A DNA stretch of 64,000 bases. Source: Glutinoglossum americanum (Eukaryota > Ascomycota > Geoglossomycetes > Geoglossales > Geoglossaceae). Positions 35,482 to 47,795 of this stretch are shown one piece after another. The stretch lies in contig JAGHQL010000138.1 in the NCBI GenBank assembly GCA_020080175.1, positions 1-64,000 of the forward strand, read 5' to 3'. The notes beneath the pieces are model-generated. The model was not told the origin of the DNA. It did not search any database and saw nothing but the letters and a program-made list of their open reading frames with translations. Position 1 is the first letter of the stretch; each line of letters opens with the position of its first letter. Position numbers and translations under genes: made by a program.

Positions 35482-36930
35482 ACCGTGACGGAGGTGGGCA
35501 AGGCTGAGGGATTAATCCTATCTCCGCATCGGGGAGTTTTCTTTTGTATATTCCTTTTAGTTTTTGGTTTCCTTTTGGTGTTCGTTTCTGCCTCTGAGAT
35601 TTCTTTGTTCCGTGCTCTTTTCTCTTCTCTTTTTTCCCTTTTCGTACGACCCGTAGTCGCCCGGGAGGGGGTGGTGGAAGTATGTTCTTGGACGAGACTT
35701 TCCCGATAGTTATGGGAAAGAAAAGGAGAATAAGAAAGTTCAAGTAGAGGATAGAAGGGAATGGAAACCTTTGAAGGCCCTCGGGACGACGATTCGGGAG
35801 CTTTGCCTGTATCAATAGAACTACTTTCCAAATGAGAGATGATACTTACCATGCATGTGCGGACCCCTCAGGCTGCGACGACCCACTACCCTAGTTTTTA
35901 ACTATTTTTTATTCTTTTTTTCGGGAACAACTTGCGCGAATATCTTTTATCTGTACACACTCGCCATTTTGTTTGCCCCCCTTTCCATTCGCAGATGCAG
36001 ACTAGAAAAAAACAGAACAGGGAGAAAGTCGCAGGAGTTCCCATCCATTCCACGTGTAACATAAGAAATCTATCGACCGATCCATCAAGGGTTTCGAAAC
36101 CGAACCATGAAACGTAGAAAAAGCACCAAGAGCGCAATAATGTTCAAAACATCCCCTTTAGGGAACACAAGGCAGGTCAAACTAGCTGACCATGCTGCGG
36201 TCAACTGACTTTTGGATCTCCTACTCGCCCATACACTAGAACCGTTATGTGTATGGCGTTCGCAAGCGGGGCCGAAAGCAGTCCTTATGTGCAAAGACAA
36301 AAGGTGATGATAGAGACTACATGCGTAAGGTTGAAGAAAGATGAAGGAAATGTATATGGATAGAATAAATAACGCTCGTGAGTGCACCGGAATAGAAATG
36401 CCATGGCAAAACAATGAGACAGAAAAGGCTTGCATCCGCCGGTGACAATACCCTCCTAAGTCCTTTTCTGAATGCAAATGAAAACCCTATGCTCGGCATT
36501 GCGAGACATGACCGCCATGATCGTAGACTTCGGTTGGCGTCTCTGGCGGTCCGCGGAGAACGTAGACGAATCCATACGATTCTAGAGCGGATTTCGTTAC
36601 CGCAGGAAGAAAAAAAAAAGAACGAGTATAGTCCATTACGAGCCGATGACCAAATGTCAAAATCCATGATAGTTCCAGCTCTGGTATCGGTTGCACACTT
36701 TGAATCGTCTATAACACCGTACCAGGGGGGAACTCTAGTCAAGCCTGGTCTGTGGTTCACAACATTTGCAGTTTTGTGTATGCAGGAGAATTTCCAATGG
36801 TAAAAAGTCGTTGCACAGCTTCTCATTCCGCACGATCCTGTAGCTATCTAATAAACCGCACCCGGGAGAATTTTGTGGTTAACGACCGTTACTGGGACAC
36901 CGGAAGCTCCATGCCTATCATAGCGACTCG
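35482..36930. other. Convergent 3' region, CXC-motif gene / Cid1-like gene
   Basis: 1.45 kb between stop codons. T-rich 3' UTR-like sequence at 35535-35645 and 35890-35930. Several unrelated short frames, none supported. Confidence 0.5.
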
Positions 36931-39900
36931 TCATCCTCCTTTCCTCTCCGATTCATCAGCAGGGAGGCCCTCGATAAAATTCTTCCCAACTCCAAGGCCC
37001 TTCTTTGTACCCGGCCTTCTTCTGTTTGGTTTAGGTCCTTGCCAGCTGTTGGGGGTCCCACCGCCCACGCTCGCGCTTCCTCTGATGTGCCCATTCACGC
37101 CCGGTCCAGGCAGATCAACTTGCTTTTGCTTGCTAGTCATATTAGCAGGGGTAGGCGGAGGCTGTGGGGTTTTGGGCTTTCTATCATTCCGGCCGCCTTT
37201 GGGACCGTCCACATCCATACCAAGCGGGCCGGTAAGGGACCTATAGATAGTAGGAGAAGGTGTACGCATTTCCGGAACTGGGGTCAATGGAGACGCTGTG
37301 GAGAGTATATTCTCATGCGTAGCATCTGTGGTGGCTCTTGTGGTGTCCAACGGCGGGATACCATTGGCAGGCAAAAGACTTACTCGCCGAGAAGCGCGTT
37401 GGCGAAGATTCGGAGACAAACGTGGAGATGAATTGCCTTCTTCATCTGAAGGCAAATGCAGAAGTGAAGTTGATGCATTGGAGTAAGGTGACGTTGATGC
37501 TGGAATACTTGATGAAGGCGTTGCCAAGTGATTTACTCTCATGCCATGCGACGAATTTACGATCCCAGGTTCTGATTTTGCTGTCTCGGCTTGATTGTGC
37601 TTCTCCAAAAGCTGTTGAGCGTAAAGCTTGTGACGGTTTAATTCGCTCGCAGCGCCTTGGGGCTGATCTTGTATATGCGGCTCAAAGGCTGAAGAACATA
37701 GGTCACAATTCTGTTCTTCGTGGGAAAGGTGGGGCTCGATGCTGCCAGAATCTGCGAAGGCTGACATGGTTGATCCATTAACGATGAGAGGGCTTCGATC
37801 TCCAACAGGCCTGTCTTGAACCGACTCTCTCGTGGATGTGGTGGTCTCATTCATTAGGCCGGTTTGAGAGAAAACTGGTGCCGGAACTCCCACTTGCGGC
37901 CCGCTAAGTAGTGCAGTATTATGGCCCAACGGTGACGGTGATCGGGAGTTTTGCCTCAGCCGACTGGAGATTGGTGGCGGTAATTGGTCGGGTGAGACTC
38001 TTCGCTGACGGAGCGGAAGCTCTGCGTAGGCCGAAATGTGGGGAAGGCTAGACATCTCCAGATGGTTGTACACAGGCTGAGCAGCCTCTCTCTGATAGTA
38101 CCCTACATATTCCTTCGGTTGCTCATCAGGAGAAGAGTCAACACCAGGTATAAGCGAGTTAGATTCCAACGGCATCTCCAACTGCCCGTCGCCAGGGTCG
38201 TCAACCTGAACCTCCCGCCTCTGCTGGCGTACCTGCTCGTAAGCGGGGAGTCCACCGAACCCATAGTTAGAAGCTGCAAGGCCCTGGAGGTTCAGTGCAG
38301 AAGGTAGAGGCCTACTCGCTGGTTGTGATTGTGACCTGAAAGAACCCGCAGAGCTCCCAACGGAAGAGCGGTGAAGGCTTCGTCTGAGTTCAGGAACGAC
38401 CGGAGTGACGGATGGAGAGGAAGGGTTCGTGCTGGAACCCTGTTGGTGCGGTTGAGTGGGGATGGCATTAGCGTACTGAAGGGGGTAGATGTAAAAGCTA
38501 GGTCGGATGGGGGCGGTCAGAGGTGGAATTTCAAGGGGTCCAGGGTGGGGACTAGTATGCCCGTTTGTGTAAGGAGCCGGCGAAGCTTGCCCTGACGCAT
38601 GGGTTGTGGGTTGATTTCGGGCCTGGGCCTGGACTTGGGCCTGGGCTTGGTGTAACATTTGGTAACGTAATTCGCTTTCTTGGAGTTGAGCCTGCAAAAG
38701 CTGGTATGATTGATAGAGGTGGTCCTGGAGTTGGTGTTGTGCATGGTACGCCTGCATGTTATATTCCTGAGTAGACATTCCCCCCACTTGGTGTTGCGGT
38801 AATAATACTGGATGTCCGTTTGCGATGGCCGCCCCACTAGACGCTCGGCGGAGTGAGCCTCGAAAACTATGATTATTTGAATGCCGGCCCCCTCGAGCGC
38901 TTCCGTGACCTCCTCTCCCACCTCTGCCCGTTTGAGAGCTGCTCCGAGAAAGGACCGGTCTGGGCTGAGGAGGCGGCTTTTCCCATACAGGTTTTTGCTC
39001 TATCGGCCAAATATACTGTTCGCAGCATTTGTCAAGGTTAACCTCCTCTGCGATCAAGGTGAAAGCACGCCTGAGCTCGATATGCAAGCCTCGTACTGAA
39101 GTGTCGTCTGCTGTATTGCCCAGATTTCGTTTGATGTTGAAAGGCTCTTCTACGCATAACCGGTTGTTCTGCATCAGATGCCAACCCTTCTCCTCCTTTG
39201 AGATTAATTTGCCCTGTCTTACTGATACGACAAACTTCTCATAATCTATCTCGTGTCCATACCGTCGAAAAAAATGGAAGAGCAGCTCCCCGAGAGTCTC
39301 TTTATTCTTGTCCCCAAAGCCGCGCAGGGATTCGAGGTCATCGTCAAATGACACATCAACTCCATCAATAAATTCACGGCGTTGGTGTGAGCGTTGATGC
39401 AGAGATGGCAGAATCGGCGGCTCTCTTGTTTGGAGGAAGTTTATTATCGTGCATATCCAAGTGTACGAGCTGAGCGTACCGCCAAGAGCTTCGAAAATGT
39501 TAGCAAGACTTTAGCGCCCTGTTTAATGTTGGTAAGACTTACCAGCGTCATTCAATATCCTTCGCTTTGTCCAATATTTGATGATCATTGCCAACGGGCG
39601 AACCCGTTCGTCAATGTCCACATAAGTCTTTATCATCCGAGTATTCTCCAAGGCAAGGGTATTGTTAACATTCATATCGCAAGCCAGCTGGAGCTCCGGG
39701 TCCCAGATCTTCACGATAGGGACTTTAGCGTTAGGTACGCAAACGACGCGTTCCATGCCATCTGCCTTAAGGTCAGAAATAATTGCGTGCTATTCTAGCA
39801 GGGTCAACCTACGGTCTGCAAGAGCATTCGCTAGCATGCAAACTCTCTCCAACTCTTTCATCGGGGTAGTAATGCATATATCCACTAGATGTGTCAGCTT

Positions 39901-40916
39901 CAGGCCCTCTACTGGTTACACCCTAATATCTACTAACCGTCCGAATCAAACGTGCAGAGTTTGTTTCCCGAAGATCCAAACACTCGGACTCGGATATCGT
40001 TGCCTGGCCACTGATCATTCAGCAGTTTCTCCAGCTTTTGCACAAATCTTGCCCTTCTATCTTCGCTCTCCGGAGACGGCAATAGCCTTTCATACAGCTC
40101 CTTCATTGCCTGTGTCAATTTCTTCTCCTCATCCTGATTCAGCTTCTTCTTCAGTTGTCCTTTGACTTTCTCTAGCTTCGCATCACCAATATCGTACGGC
40201 ATCCGCCGTCGTGAATTTGCCATCCCCTTCTCATATTTGCAACCAGGGGGTGGTTTTCTAAGTGGGAGGAGAGTGCTATTCGATTCGGAGTAAGCTGACC
40301 GGGGAGAGTGATTAAGCGCACCGCTTGGTGAAGGTGATCTAGAATCAAATGATAGCTTACGAGCATGCTGATGCGGCGTGGATGGAACTGAGTTCGATTG
40401 TTGTGATATTTGTGATGAGTTATGTTGAAGAACTGGACGAGTTGGTAGAGGGTGCGAGAACTCAGGCTTCTTTGACGGCATTGTTGCCGCGGTGTTGCGT
40501 GACGCTATGAATGAACGTCCGCCTTTGCCACTATATTGTTTGGTATTATTCCCATATCCTCGCTCTGACCGTCTCTCAGGTGACCGTGATGGACGCCGAC
40601 TGCTCTTGTGCGGAGACGCCGGCCTCGAGGTTGGGGCTACTCTCTTCTGTTGTGCCGGTTGCACGTTTGCTAGAAAAGGTGAGGGAAGGCCGGCGTGATG
40701 GCTTGATTGATTAGCTTGAGCTAGGTGCCAAAGCGGTGAATATAGTGGAAGGAAGACAGGCTGTAGAGGAAAATAGACAGGCAGCGGAGGCCAAAGAACA
40801 TTCGCAGTAGGTTCCGGTGAAGTTGAGTGCACAGTATTTCTTCGCCTCGATGAGCCGTGAGAGGTTTGCTGAGGACTATCTTGACCAGAACTGTTTAAAC
40901 CTTGGTGACCCTTCAT
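36931..40916 (-). CDS. Cid1/CutA-family terminal nucleotidyltransferase with long disordered arms
   Basis: RNA 3'-end nucleotidyltransferase (poly(A)/poly(U) polymerase type), 1275 residues. Exons 40916-39938, 39884-39813, 39761-39543 and 39488-36931. Residues 1-230 are Ser/Pro/Gln/Arg-rich. The catalytic core begins near 240: VRVFGSSGNKLCTFDSDVDI holds the GS and first two Asp. The third Asp lies in KVPIVKIWDPELQLACDMNV, and NTLALENTRMIKTYVDIDER with PLAMIIKYWTKRRI follows. The PAP-associated domain has GGTLSSYTWICTIINFLQ and LGELLFHFFRRYGHEIDYEK. From about residue 590 the protein is Gln/Ser/Pro-rich to the end. The exon 3 acceptor (39762) restores LADHGMERVVCV. Fungal relatives include S. 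pombe Cid1/Cid13 and Aspergillus CutA, which tag mRNA ends. Base preference cannot be read from sequence. Probably cytoplasmic. Confidence 0.88.
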
Positions 40917-43900
40917 TTACTCACTGCCAAATGTGAGACCCCTTGGAGACTAGGACGCTGAGATCGCGCCCGAAACACTTTCCAAGACGCGTGCGCGAAC
41001 CCCAAGACACTTAGTGACCGGAAGAAACGTGAATAAATAGTAAAGGGTTTGCTGAAATATGGTTGTCGACGGTGAAGTGTAGCTTGAAGGCCGGAAGAAG
41101 CTCTCACCCTTGCGGTTCTTTGCTCGAGGCACGTTTGTCAGGCTTATATCAGTAATTACCAGGAGCGAATGAATAAGCGTGAGAATTGGGCTTGCCAGAA
41201 ACCCAGCGAAGGTGAGTCGAAAGTCAACCGTTTATCAGACCGTGTTTTGGCAACGCAGTGGAGGATTGAAGTATTAGCGTTATGCGTAGAGCGTTTATGG
41301 TGAATGGGGAAACCGCAAGTAAGATCGATCAAAGAATCGCCTCTTACGGCGGCACCAACTAAAATTGGGCGTTTCCCTTGACGGGAGAAGCGTTTGATTT
41401 TAAGCCAGGAACCAGCACTATAACATTCAACTAGTCCTTCAAGCGCATTATGTATCCTAACTACCATCCCAATTCAACTGTATCTTCGTCACAAGATACT
41501 TCCGCTATCGCATCATTGCTTCAAAGTATCGATAAAGATGTAGGGCATTCCACAAGGGCTGTGCGCCCCACGACCAAAAGAAGGGCCTTGTCAGGAGGTC
41601 GCACGAGTAAGCCTGTGTCCCTCAGCTCACCTCCAGACGATTTCGTCTCTCAGCCCTGCAACTCAACACTCGGGGCGCCAAAGCCGCTCCATTTCGGGCC
41701 CTACGATTGCCTACACCTTCTAATCGCGGCTGCTGAATGACCACAGCTGATCAAAAAAAAAGTCGCGCGCGCACACCATCCGCAACGAGTTCAGCGCAAG
41801 GCATTGAATCCTTGTGTCACTAGGTTTGAACGTTGAAATCAGGATAGTAGATAATATATAAACTGAGCCTAGTAGAATTCTGCTTCGGGGTTGGGTGAGA
41901 TCCTGCTCAAATCAATCTCCGCCGGCTAAAGGCGTGTGGCGCAGCGATTGAGTGCCTCCCCCTGAAAAGAGACCTCATTCTGGCGAACAAATGTACCTAT
42001 ATAGAACTCCAAGTACTCCAGCGTAGGGATCCACAACTGGTCCGACCCGGAAGCACATTTAAAGTGAGTGCTTCTTGAAACGATGAAAGTTAGTATCACT
42101 GGTATTAGTCAGCACACCTACTGGTTGTCCAGTAAGATCTAATCCCGCTCGAGTTAGGGTGCCGATTCCTTTGTCCTAAAAAGCATCAAATATTCCAGGC
42201 AAACTGGAGTTCCACCAAAATCAGGGGTTCAAGTTCTCACAATTGGGGTTACCGAGCTGCGGGACAACTGACCGGCGCACTGATACCGTATGTGCATCAT
42301 ACAATCCATCTACAATCTCGGTTCAGCACGTAGTACAGTTGTTGTGCCATCGCTTCTTCGTATGTAGCCTGTACTATGGAGTATCTATGGCGTATTTACG
42401 GGTGCACTCCAGTAGTTGCGATCTGACTACGCATACTGGCAAGTCCCAAAAAGGCCTTTATTATAACCGGGCATTAGTAGCTAGTTCGGACCAACAGGTC
42501 GGTCCACCATCAGGGGCCTAAAAAGTGCTTCGAAAATAAACCTTATCCACCCCCACATCGGCTTTTATATAATCAACAAGGCCTAGAACCACTCTCAGAC
42601 ATCCCAAGATCAGCATAGCAGGGGCTCCTGGACCAGGTTTTCGGCTTGGACGTCTGTCTCTACATGGCCACGTCTTTTCTTTCCCCTGCTTGCAGTTGGC
42701 AGAAGAGTTGTGGGGAGGCAATAACGAGCTGGCCAGTGGGAAGGCGATTGGCCAATCGTAAGTCTCTCCACACGCAAGAGCCGGGCAAGATGCTACAGTA
42801 GACCCCACCAAATAGGACTCTGACGTGTCTATCCTAGATTAGGGCTCCATTTCTCTGTCACATCAAGAGCCATTAAATACGCTCAGCCCCAATCCGAACT
42901 CTAATCTCCAATTGATGTCCTGCATTATGATATCGGAATTTGAGGGCGGCAACGGACATGGCAAACAATAATATCATCATTCCCATCCCATTATCCACAA
43001 TTGTCTTCTGCATTGCAGTATTTTGCGAGTGTCGCCTACACTAACCCTCAGTGTAACGCAGCTGCCAACGAAGTAAGTCGAAGAGGCTGCTGGCGAGGCC
43101 GCGGAAGAGGCGCCTGCTAAGTAGAGCGCTCCCGGGTTAGTCCCCCTACAAGGCTTCCGATAGCGATCAGAACCCGAATAATTCAGACACGTTTGACACT
43201 ATATCCCGGTACCCCCATTTCGCAAAGTCCTAAGGATTCCCAGATCCATTGAGGTAATAAAGGCTAGTTGTGATCTGATGCGCGGTACCAGTAACATCAT
43301 ATTCGCGATCACCCTTGCTAATTCACTGCCGAGTCGATTCAATTTTTGCTCGATTCTCCGAAGTCCCAAAGGCCCATGCAGCCTAAACTCGTGCCTCATA
43401 CCCCTAAGTTCATGTCTGTCGCCGACAGAATTTCACACCCTCGTCATAGGTCTTAGGAGCGGCCCTTCTAGAGTTCGACAGCCTAACTAACACAAACGTG
43501 TGTACCCTATCGGATGGCAATACCCATTGTAACGGCGGGGTGTCTTTACAGTCGGTCATCGCGCATCAAGTCTTTTGGTGTGCCAGGAGCTTCTTCGACG
43601 AAAGCCAGTCCGGCGTTCGGACATTGGTTGGTGAAAACGATAAGCTGAAGAGGCTGAAGTAACGACCTGAGAGAAAAATTGAGTCCAGGCAGACTAATGG
43701 ACCCACAGGCAGCCATGACCTTCAAATTTTCCCATTTTCAGATCTAGATATTAGTAAGTGTATAATATATAACAGCAAGCGCGAGATGGTAATTGAACCG
43801 ATGTATGCCCACTACTACCCACCGTAGTGAATGAGTGTCGAACGGAGTCAGTTGGGAATGCTCTCGCCGCTATGAAATTGATTCACCATCGTGTATCCAG

Positions 43901-46104
43901 GAAACTGTTGTTACGCTAAAGGTGGCGTTGCCAGCAGACCAATCCCAAGTGAATTTATCGTGTGCACTTGTACTTGTACAGCATGGTTTGAACAATCCGG
44001 AATCCACCACTACTATAAGCCACAAAGGTTTAAATTGGGTCGCCAAAACTTCCCTTATAACCACGTGACCGAAAACTGTTGAATAATCGAAAGGACTCGA
44101 TTTGTTAGGTTTTTAGCCGAGTCTTGAACCTCCTCGGCACGTTCCGGTCTAGAACTTCTTCTTGGCCGCATTTCGGCAAATGACGGACTTTCCTCCCGAA
44201 ATGCCAGCCCGCACCAGGCAGAAAATTTATCGTATTCGGAGGGAGACGGGAGAGGAAGACTATAAAAATAAGTATGCAGTATTAGTGATTTTAGTGAGAT
44301 GTGACAATGTCATGTGATACGATGAAAGATCGGATGAAGGTTAGAAATTATGGAAGGAGGTTTGGCGAAGGTATTTAGCTTCTATGGTAAACCCACTTAA
44401 GTGTAATTTCTTATGGTAATGCCGTCCTTGTCAATAGAATTTTGGATAAACATAACTTCCTTTGAGTGTGGCTCTGAATGCGCATGTCGTCACTTTGCGT
44501 TCCTTCTGGCTGCATGGTTTCCCGCTTGGATAACAGCGCTAACGATGACCCCAGTGGAGTTATGTCCCTCCAGTGAAACCGCGACTTATGATTGGAAGCG
44601 GGTCTGTCGCCACTCCATTTGCACCATCCTGAGTTGAGGTCCTTCTCGCTTCTCCCCCGCCAGAAAATGAAACCATAGCCCTCATGATCTTAAATTTCTC
44701 TATGCCCAAGGATTCTTAATATCTGGTCCTCTTCCCACTTGCGATTCCCGACATGAGGATCGCGATGTATTCATCAGTGTGGATCATAGATCGGCAGGGA
44801 TCATTCAAACTGCATCTAACAGACTCGCTCCCACGGAGCATCGAAAACCCGCACCAGAAGCGGGAGATGTTGAAAATTTGTGCTGCCCGATAGCCCGAAT
44901 CATGCCTTAGGTCGTTTGTCAACGGTCATCGCCGAGATTGTTCTACCGAGATTGTGACTGGATGATTCAGGGAGGCTACTGACGCCGCTATAAAAGAAGT
45001 CGTAGGGTTCTTCGAAGGAATTTCTTTTTGACTTTTAAAAAAAAAGCCGCATGGAAACCTTGCGAGACCCAAATTGAGTTGGGAAACGCTTGAAATGACA
45101 TTACTATGTAGCTAGCTGATAAGCGGGGCTTCCACTGGCACGGGCGGGAAACTGACCACCTTCCAGCATGACCACCAACTGGCGGCTGCAACTAGACCCA
45201 GACATTTTGCTTTTCGAGATCAACTTTCTGCCGATCCCACCCATGCACCGGCGAATGGGCGACGACAATAAAAGAGTAAATGGTAAATGGGTCCTCAGCG
45301 CTGGAAAGGGAGTTATACCCAGCCGCCGGCAACAGCGAATGCGAATGTTATGTGAGGACGGGACAAGAATGGATATGAATGGGACAAGTTGACAAGTTAC
45401 TCAGTTTGTCCCATGTACGAAGTATCTTAAGCGTCCCGCAGAAGCAGAGCGGAGGGACGAGATGAGCTTTTTTCTGTGCTGGAACTGTCGTAAATTAATT
45501 TGCACCTGGTGCCATCTCCGAAGAGCGCTCGGAACCCTGTCAACTATGCGCTAACCCGATCGGGCGCGGGTTCTGTGAATGGATGGGACTTACTATCCAG
45601 GGAAGAAACGTTCTAGTTTTATCACCCTTTTCTCTCGCACCGCTGTTCTGCTCCCTCGAAGCCAGCTCCAGTCGCATCCTTTCCTCCATACCGTCCTGCC
45701 GACCGCAACGACGGAGTAAAGAGAGAACGGAAGGTCTCTTCTTCGCTCTCCTCGGCCCCAAGTCTACTATCTCAGTAAGTATTTGTTGTCGCTGATGTGA
45801 TTTCGGATCAATCTCCGCTCGCTCGCCTGTGGCTCTCCACGGAATCTTGAAGAAATCTTCTCGGTTACAACTCTTCGAAGCTCAGGCGCACGAGTTGGAG
45901 TTCTGCCAACTCTATAATCATTCTTTACTTTGGTCGAGTGCTAATATATCGGTCAGCACTCTAGACTCCCCGTTCCGGCTTGTCCTCTCGGAACCACACG
46001 GCTCTCACTGCTGTTTGTTGACTGTTGATTCGGCGCCTCAGTTCTCAATTCAATCGAATCTCTGAACATACCTCGTTGAATCAACCTATTCAACAGTTGA
46101 AGTC
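40917..46104. other. Large gene-poor stretch
   Basis: 5.2 kb in which only one weak small frame (41450-41740) was noticed. The left end holds the promoter of the Cid1-like gene. The right end (45480-46104) holds the promoter and leader of the next gene, with a consensus donor GTAAGTATTT at about 45776 that may start a 5' UTR intron. The middle, 41.8-45.1 kb, has no family resemblance, repeat array or RNA gene that I can see. Confidence 0.5.
41450..41740 (+). CDS. Possible small protein, unrecognised
   Basis: A 96-codon open frame with ATG start, divergent from the Cid1-like gene at 534 bp. Ser-rich with TTKRRALSGGRTSKPVS and an end GPYDCLHLLIAAAE. No family is recognised. The stop lies before an A-rich run. 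It could be a real small protein, a first exon, or chance. Confidence 0.2.
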   Translation: MYPNYHPNSTVSSSQDTSAIASLLQSIDKDVGHSTRAVRPTTKRRALSGGRTSKPVSLSSPPDDFVSQPCNSTLGAPKPLHFGPYDCLHLLIAAAE

Positions 46105-47795
46105 ATGTCATATTACGAAAATCAAGCATGGTCAAATTCCGGCCGACAGCCTTCATGGGAACAACCAGCACCACCAGCCCGATCCGGTACGATCACAGTG
46201 TTAACCCATATATTATGTATATACTGTATGCCTTCTTTTGTAACTAATCAAGTACGGCAGGTGCCAACTCTGCGGTGCAGCGAGATGATTCTGTTGCTTT
46301 CAGTTCGCAATTTGAGGGTATGTTTAATTTCATTTTCTTAGAGCTGCGAGTTTCTCGATTTACAACGGCCTATAACCTTTCCTCCGCGTTACTACGTGCA
46401 TCGTTTGCCATCCTACTATAAGATAGCACCATCTGACCCTTTCGGTTTTACTCATCAATTCTTTCGTGTGGTTTACTTTCCGTCCTGCACATAGTTATTC
46501 GCTAACATCTTCCAATAGAGGTCGATCGTGCGGTAGACAACCTTGTAAAGAGCGGCAAGCTGTTTGGTCCTTCTCGGAGGGATTCTATGCCTGTGATGGG
46601 GGGACCTCGTCCGTACCCGGATTTTGGTAACTCACCTATATTCTAGTGGTTCTTATGTAGAGTCGTGCTTACCCTACTAGTAGACCCTCGAATGGCAACT
46701 CAACTCCCTCAGCGTCACCACTCTGTCAGCGAGTTCGACCCGATGCGCTCCCACTCAACCTCCAATCTCCAGAGTTTTTACGCTACTCAACGTTTCCAGT
46801 CCCGCCCGAGCGAAGCCGAGCAGATGATGCAGGCAAAACGTAAAATGGCTGCTCAGCGTGAACGCGAACTTCGCAATTACCATCAGGAGCAACAGTACAA
46901 TAGGAGTATGTTAACCCAACCAGCAATCTGCGTGATTATGACTAGCTAATTACAAATAGCAATTCTTGCAGAGATCTCCAATCATGGAAAGCCTGACCGC
47001 GTAATGAGCCCAAGCGCAATGAGTGAGGACGAGCGTCGCGAACTCATTGCCCGCCAGCACCGTGCGCTTTACAATACCGATACGTACCCTGAGAATAATG
47101 TCTTCGGCGATGAGAGCAATACCCCTCGTCCGATAGGCTCGGGCACCGGTATTCCAACTTCTGTTGCTTCTAACAGTGGTGTTCGTGGGCAGTCCCCTCT
47201 AGCATTTGACCCTTTTGGCATTAGCCAGAGTCAGCCCCAGAACGGATCTGTTGAGAATTCTGGACAGTCTTCCGCTGTTGAACAGACACAGAGCCAAGGT
47301 CAAGGCCAGCAGGCCACTGGAACCGGTCCTTCCCCTATCCAGCAACGTTCCAGAGCCAATAGCGCTTCTTCTCCCTCCTCAAAGTCTGCCAGCTTCAGTC
47401 TTTTCGATAATACTGGTGTCAACCAGCAGTCCAGCCGCACATCAACCTCTTCTCCTGGAGGTTCACCCCCTCGTCAGGCAGCCAGAACCTCTACCACACC
47501 TGTTGGAGTTGGCGTTGCTCCCATTGGGACTCGCCCTAGCCAGACCTCCCAGAATCAGCAAAATCCTGCTCTCAGCAAGCGTTCTACTACTCCTCTACCT
47601 TCTCCACTGAGCTTTGGATTCGCCGCCAGTGAGGATACCTTTAGCAACAACAATGTCAATGATAGATCCAGTTCTGCCACTTCTAACAACACGGCTGGGG
47701 CTCATGAGTCGGGCGTTGGTCTCGGCTGGGGGAGTAAAAGCGGAGTTTGGGGGAACAAAAACTCTCTTGGTGTTCAGGCTAGCGTTTGGGGATAG
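46105..47795 (+). CDS. Ser/Gln-rich conserved fungal protein, function unknown
   Basis: 434 residues. Exons 46105-46186, 46261-46317, 46519-46626, 46684-46905 and 46960-47795. The N-terminus MSYYENQAWSNSGRQPSWEQ leads to FEEVDRAVDNLVKSGKLFGP, SRRDSMPVMGGPRPYPDFDP and RPSEAEQMMQAKRKMAAQRE. A short region SPSAMSEDERRELIARQHRA follows. These blocks look like conserved islands in uncharacterised Pezizomycotina proteins, as far as I recall. The remaining 250 residues are low-complexity Ser/Gln/Pro with a WG-containing C-terminus (GLGWGSKSGVWG, ending SVWG). Acceptors at exons 4 and 5 each have an in-frame alternative; I chose those giving PDFDPRMA and YNRTILAEISN. No catalytic motif. An RNA-granule-type disordered protein is possible but not shown. 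Confidence 0.75.

Noticed and set aside
41930-42250. A-box-like GTGTGGCGCAGCGATTGAGTG and B-box-like GGGGTTCAAGTTC suggesting a tRNA
   Set aside because: They lie about 290 bp apart, far more than any tRNA, and no acceptor or anticodon stem can be formed.
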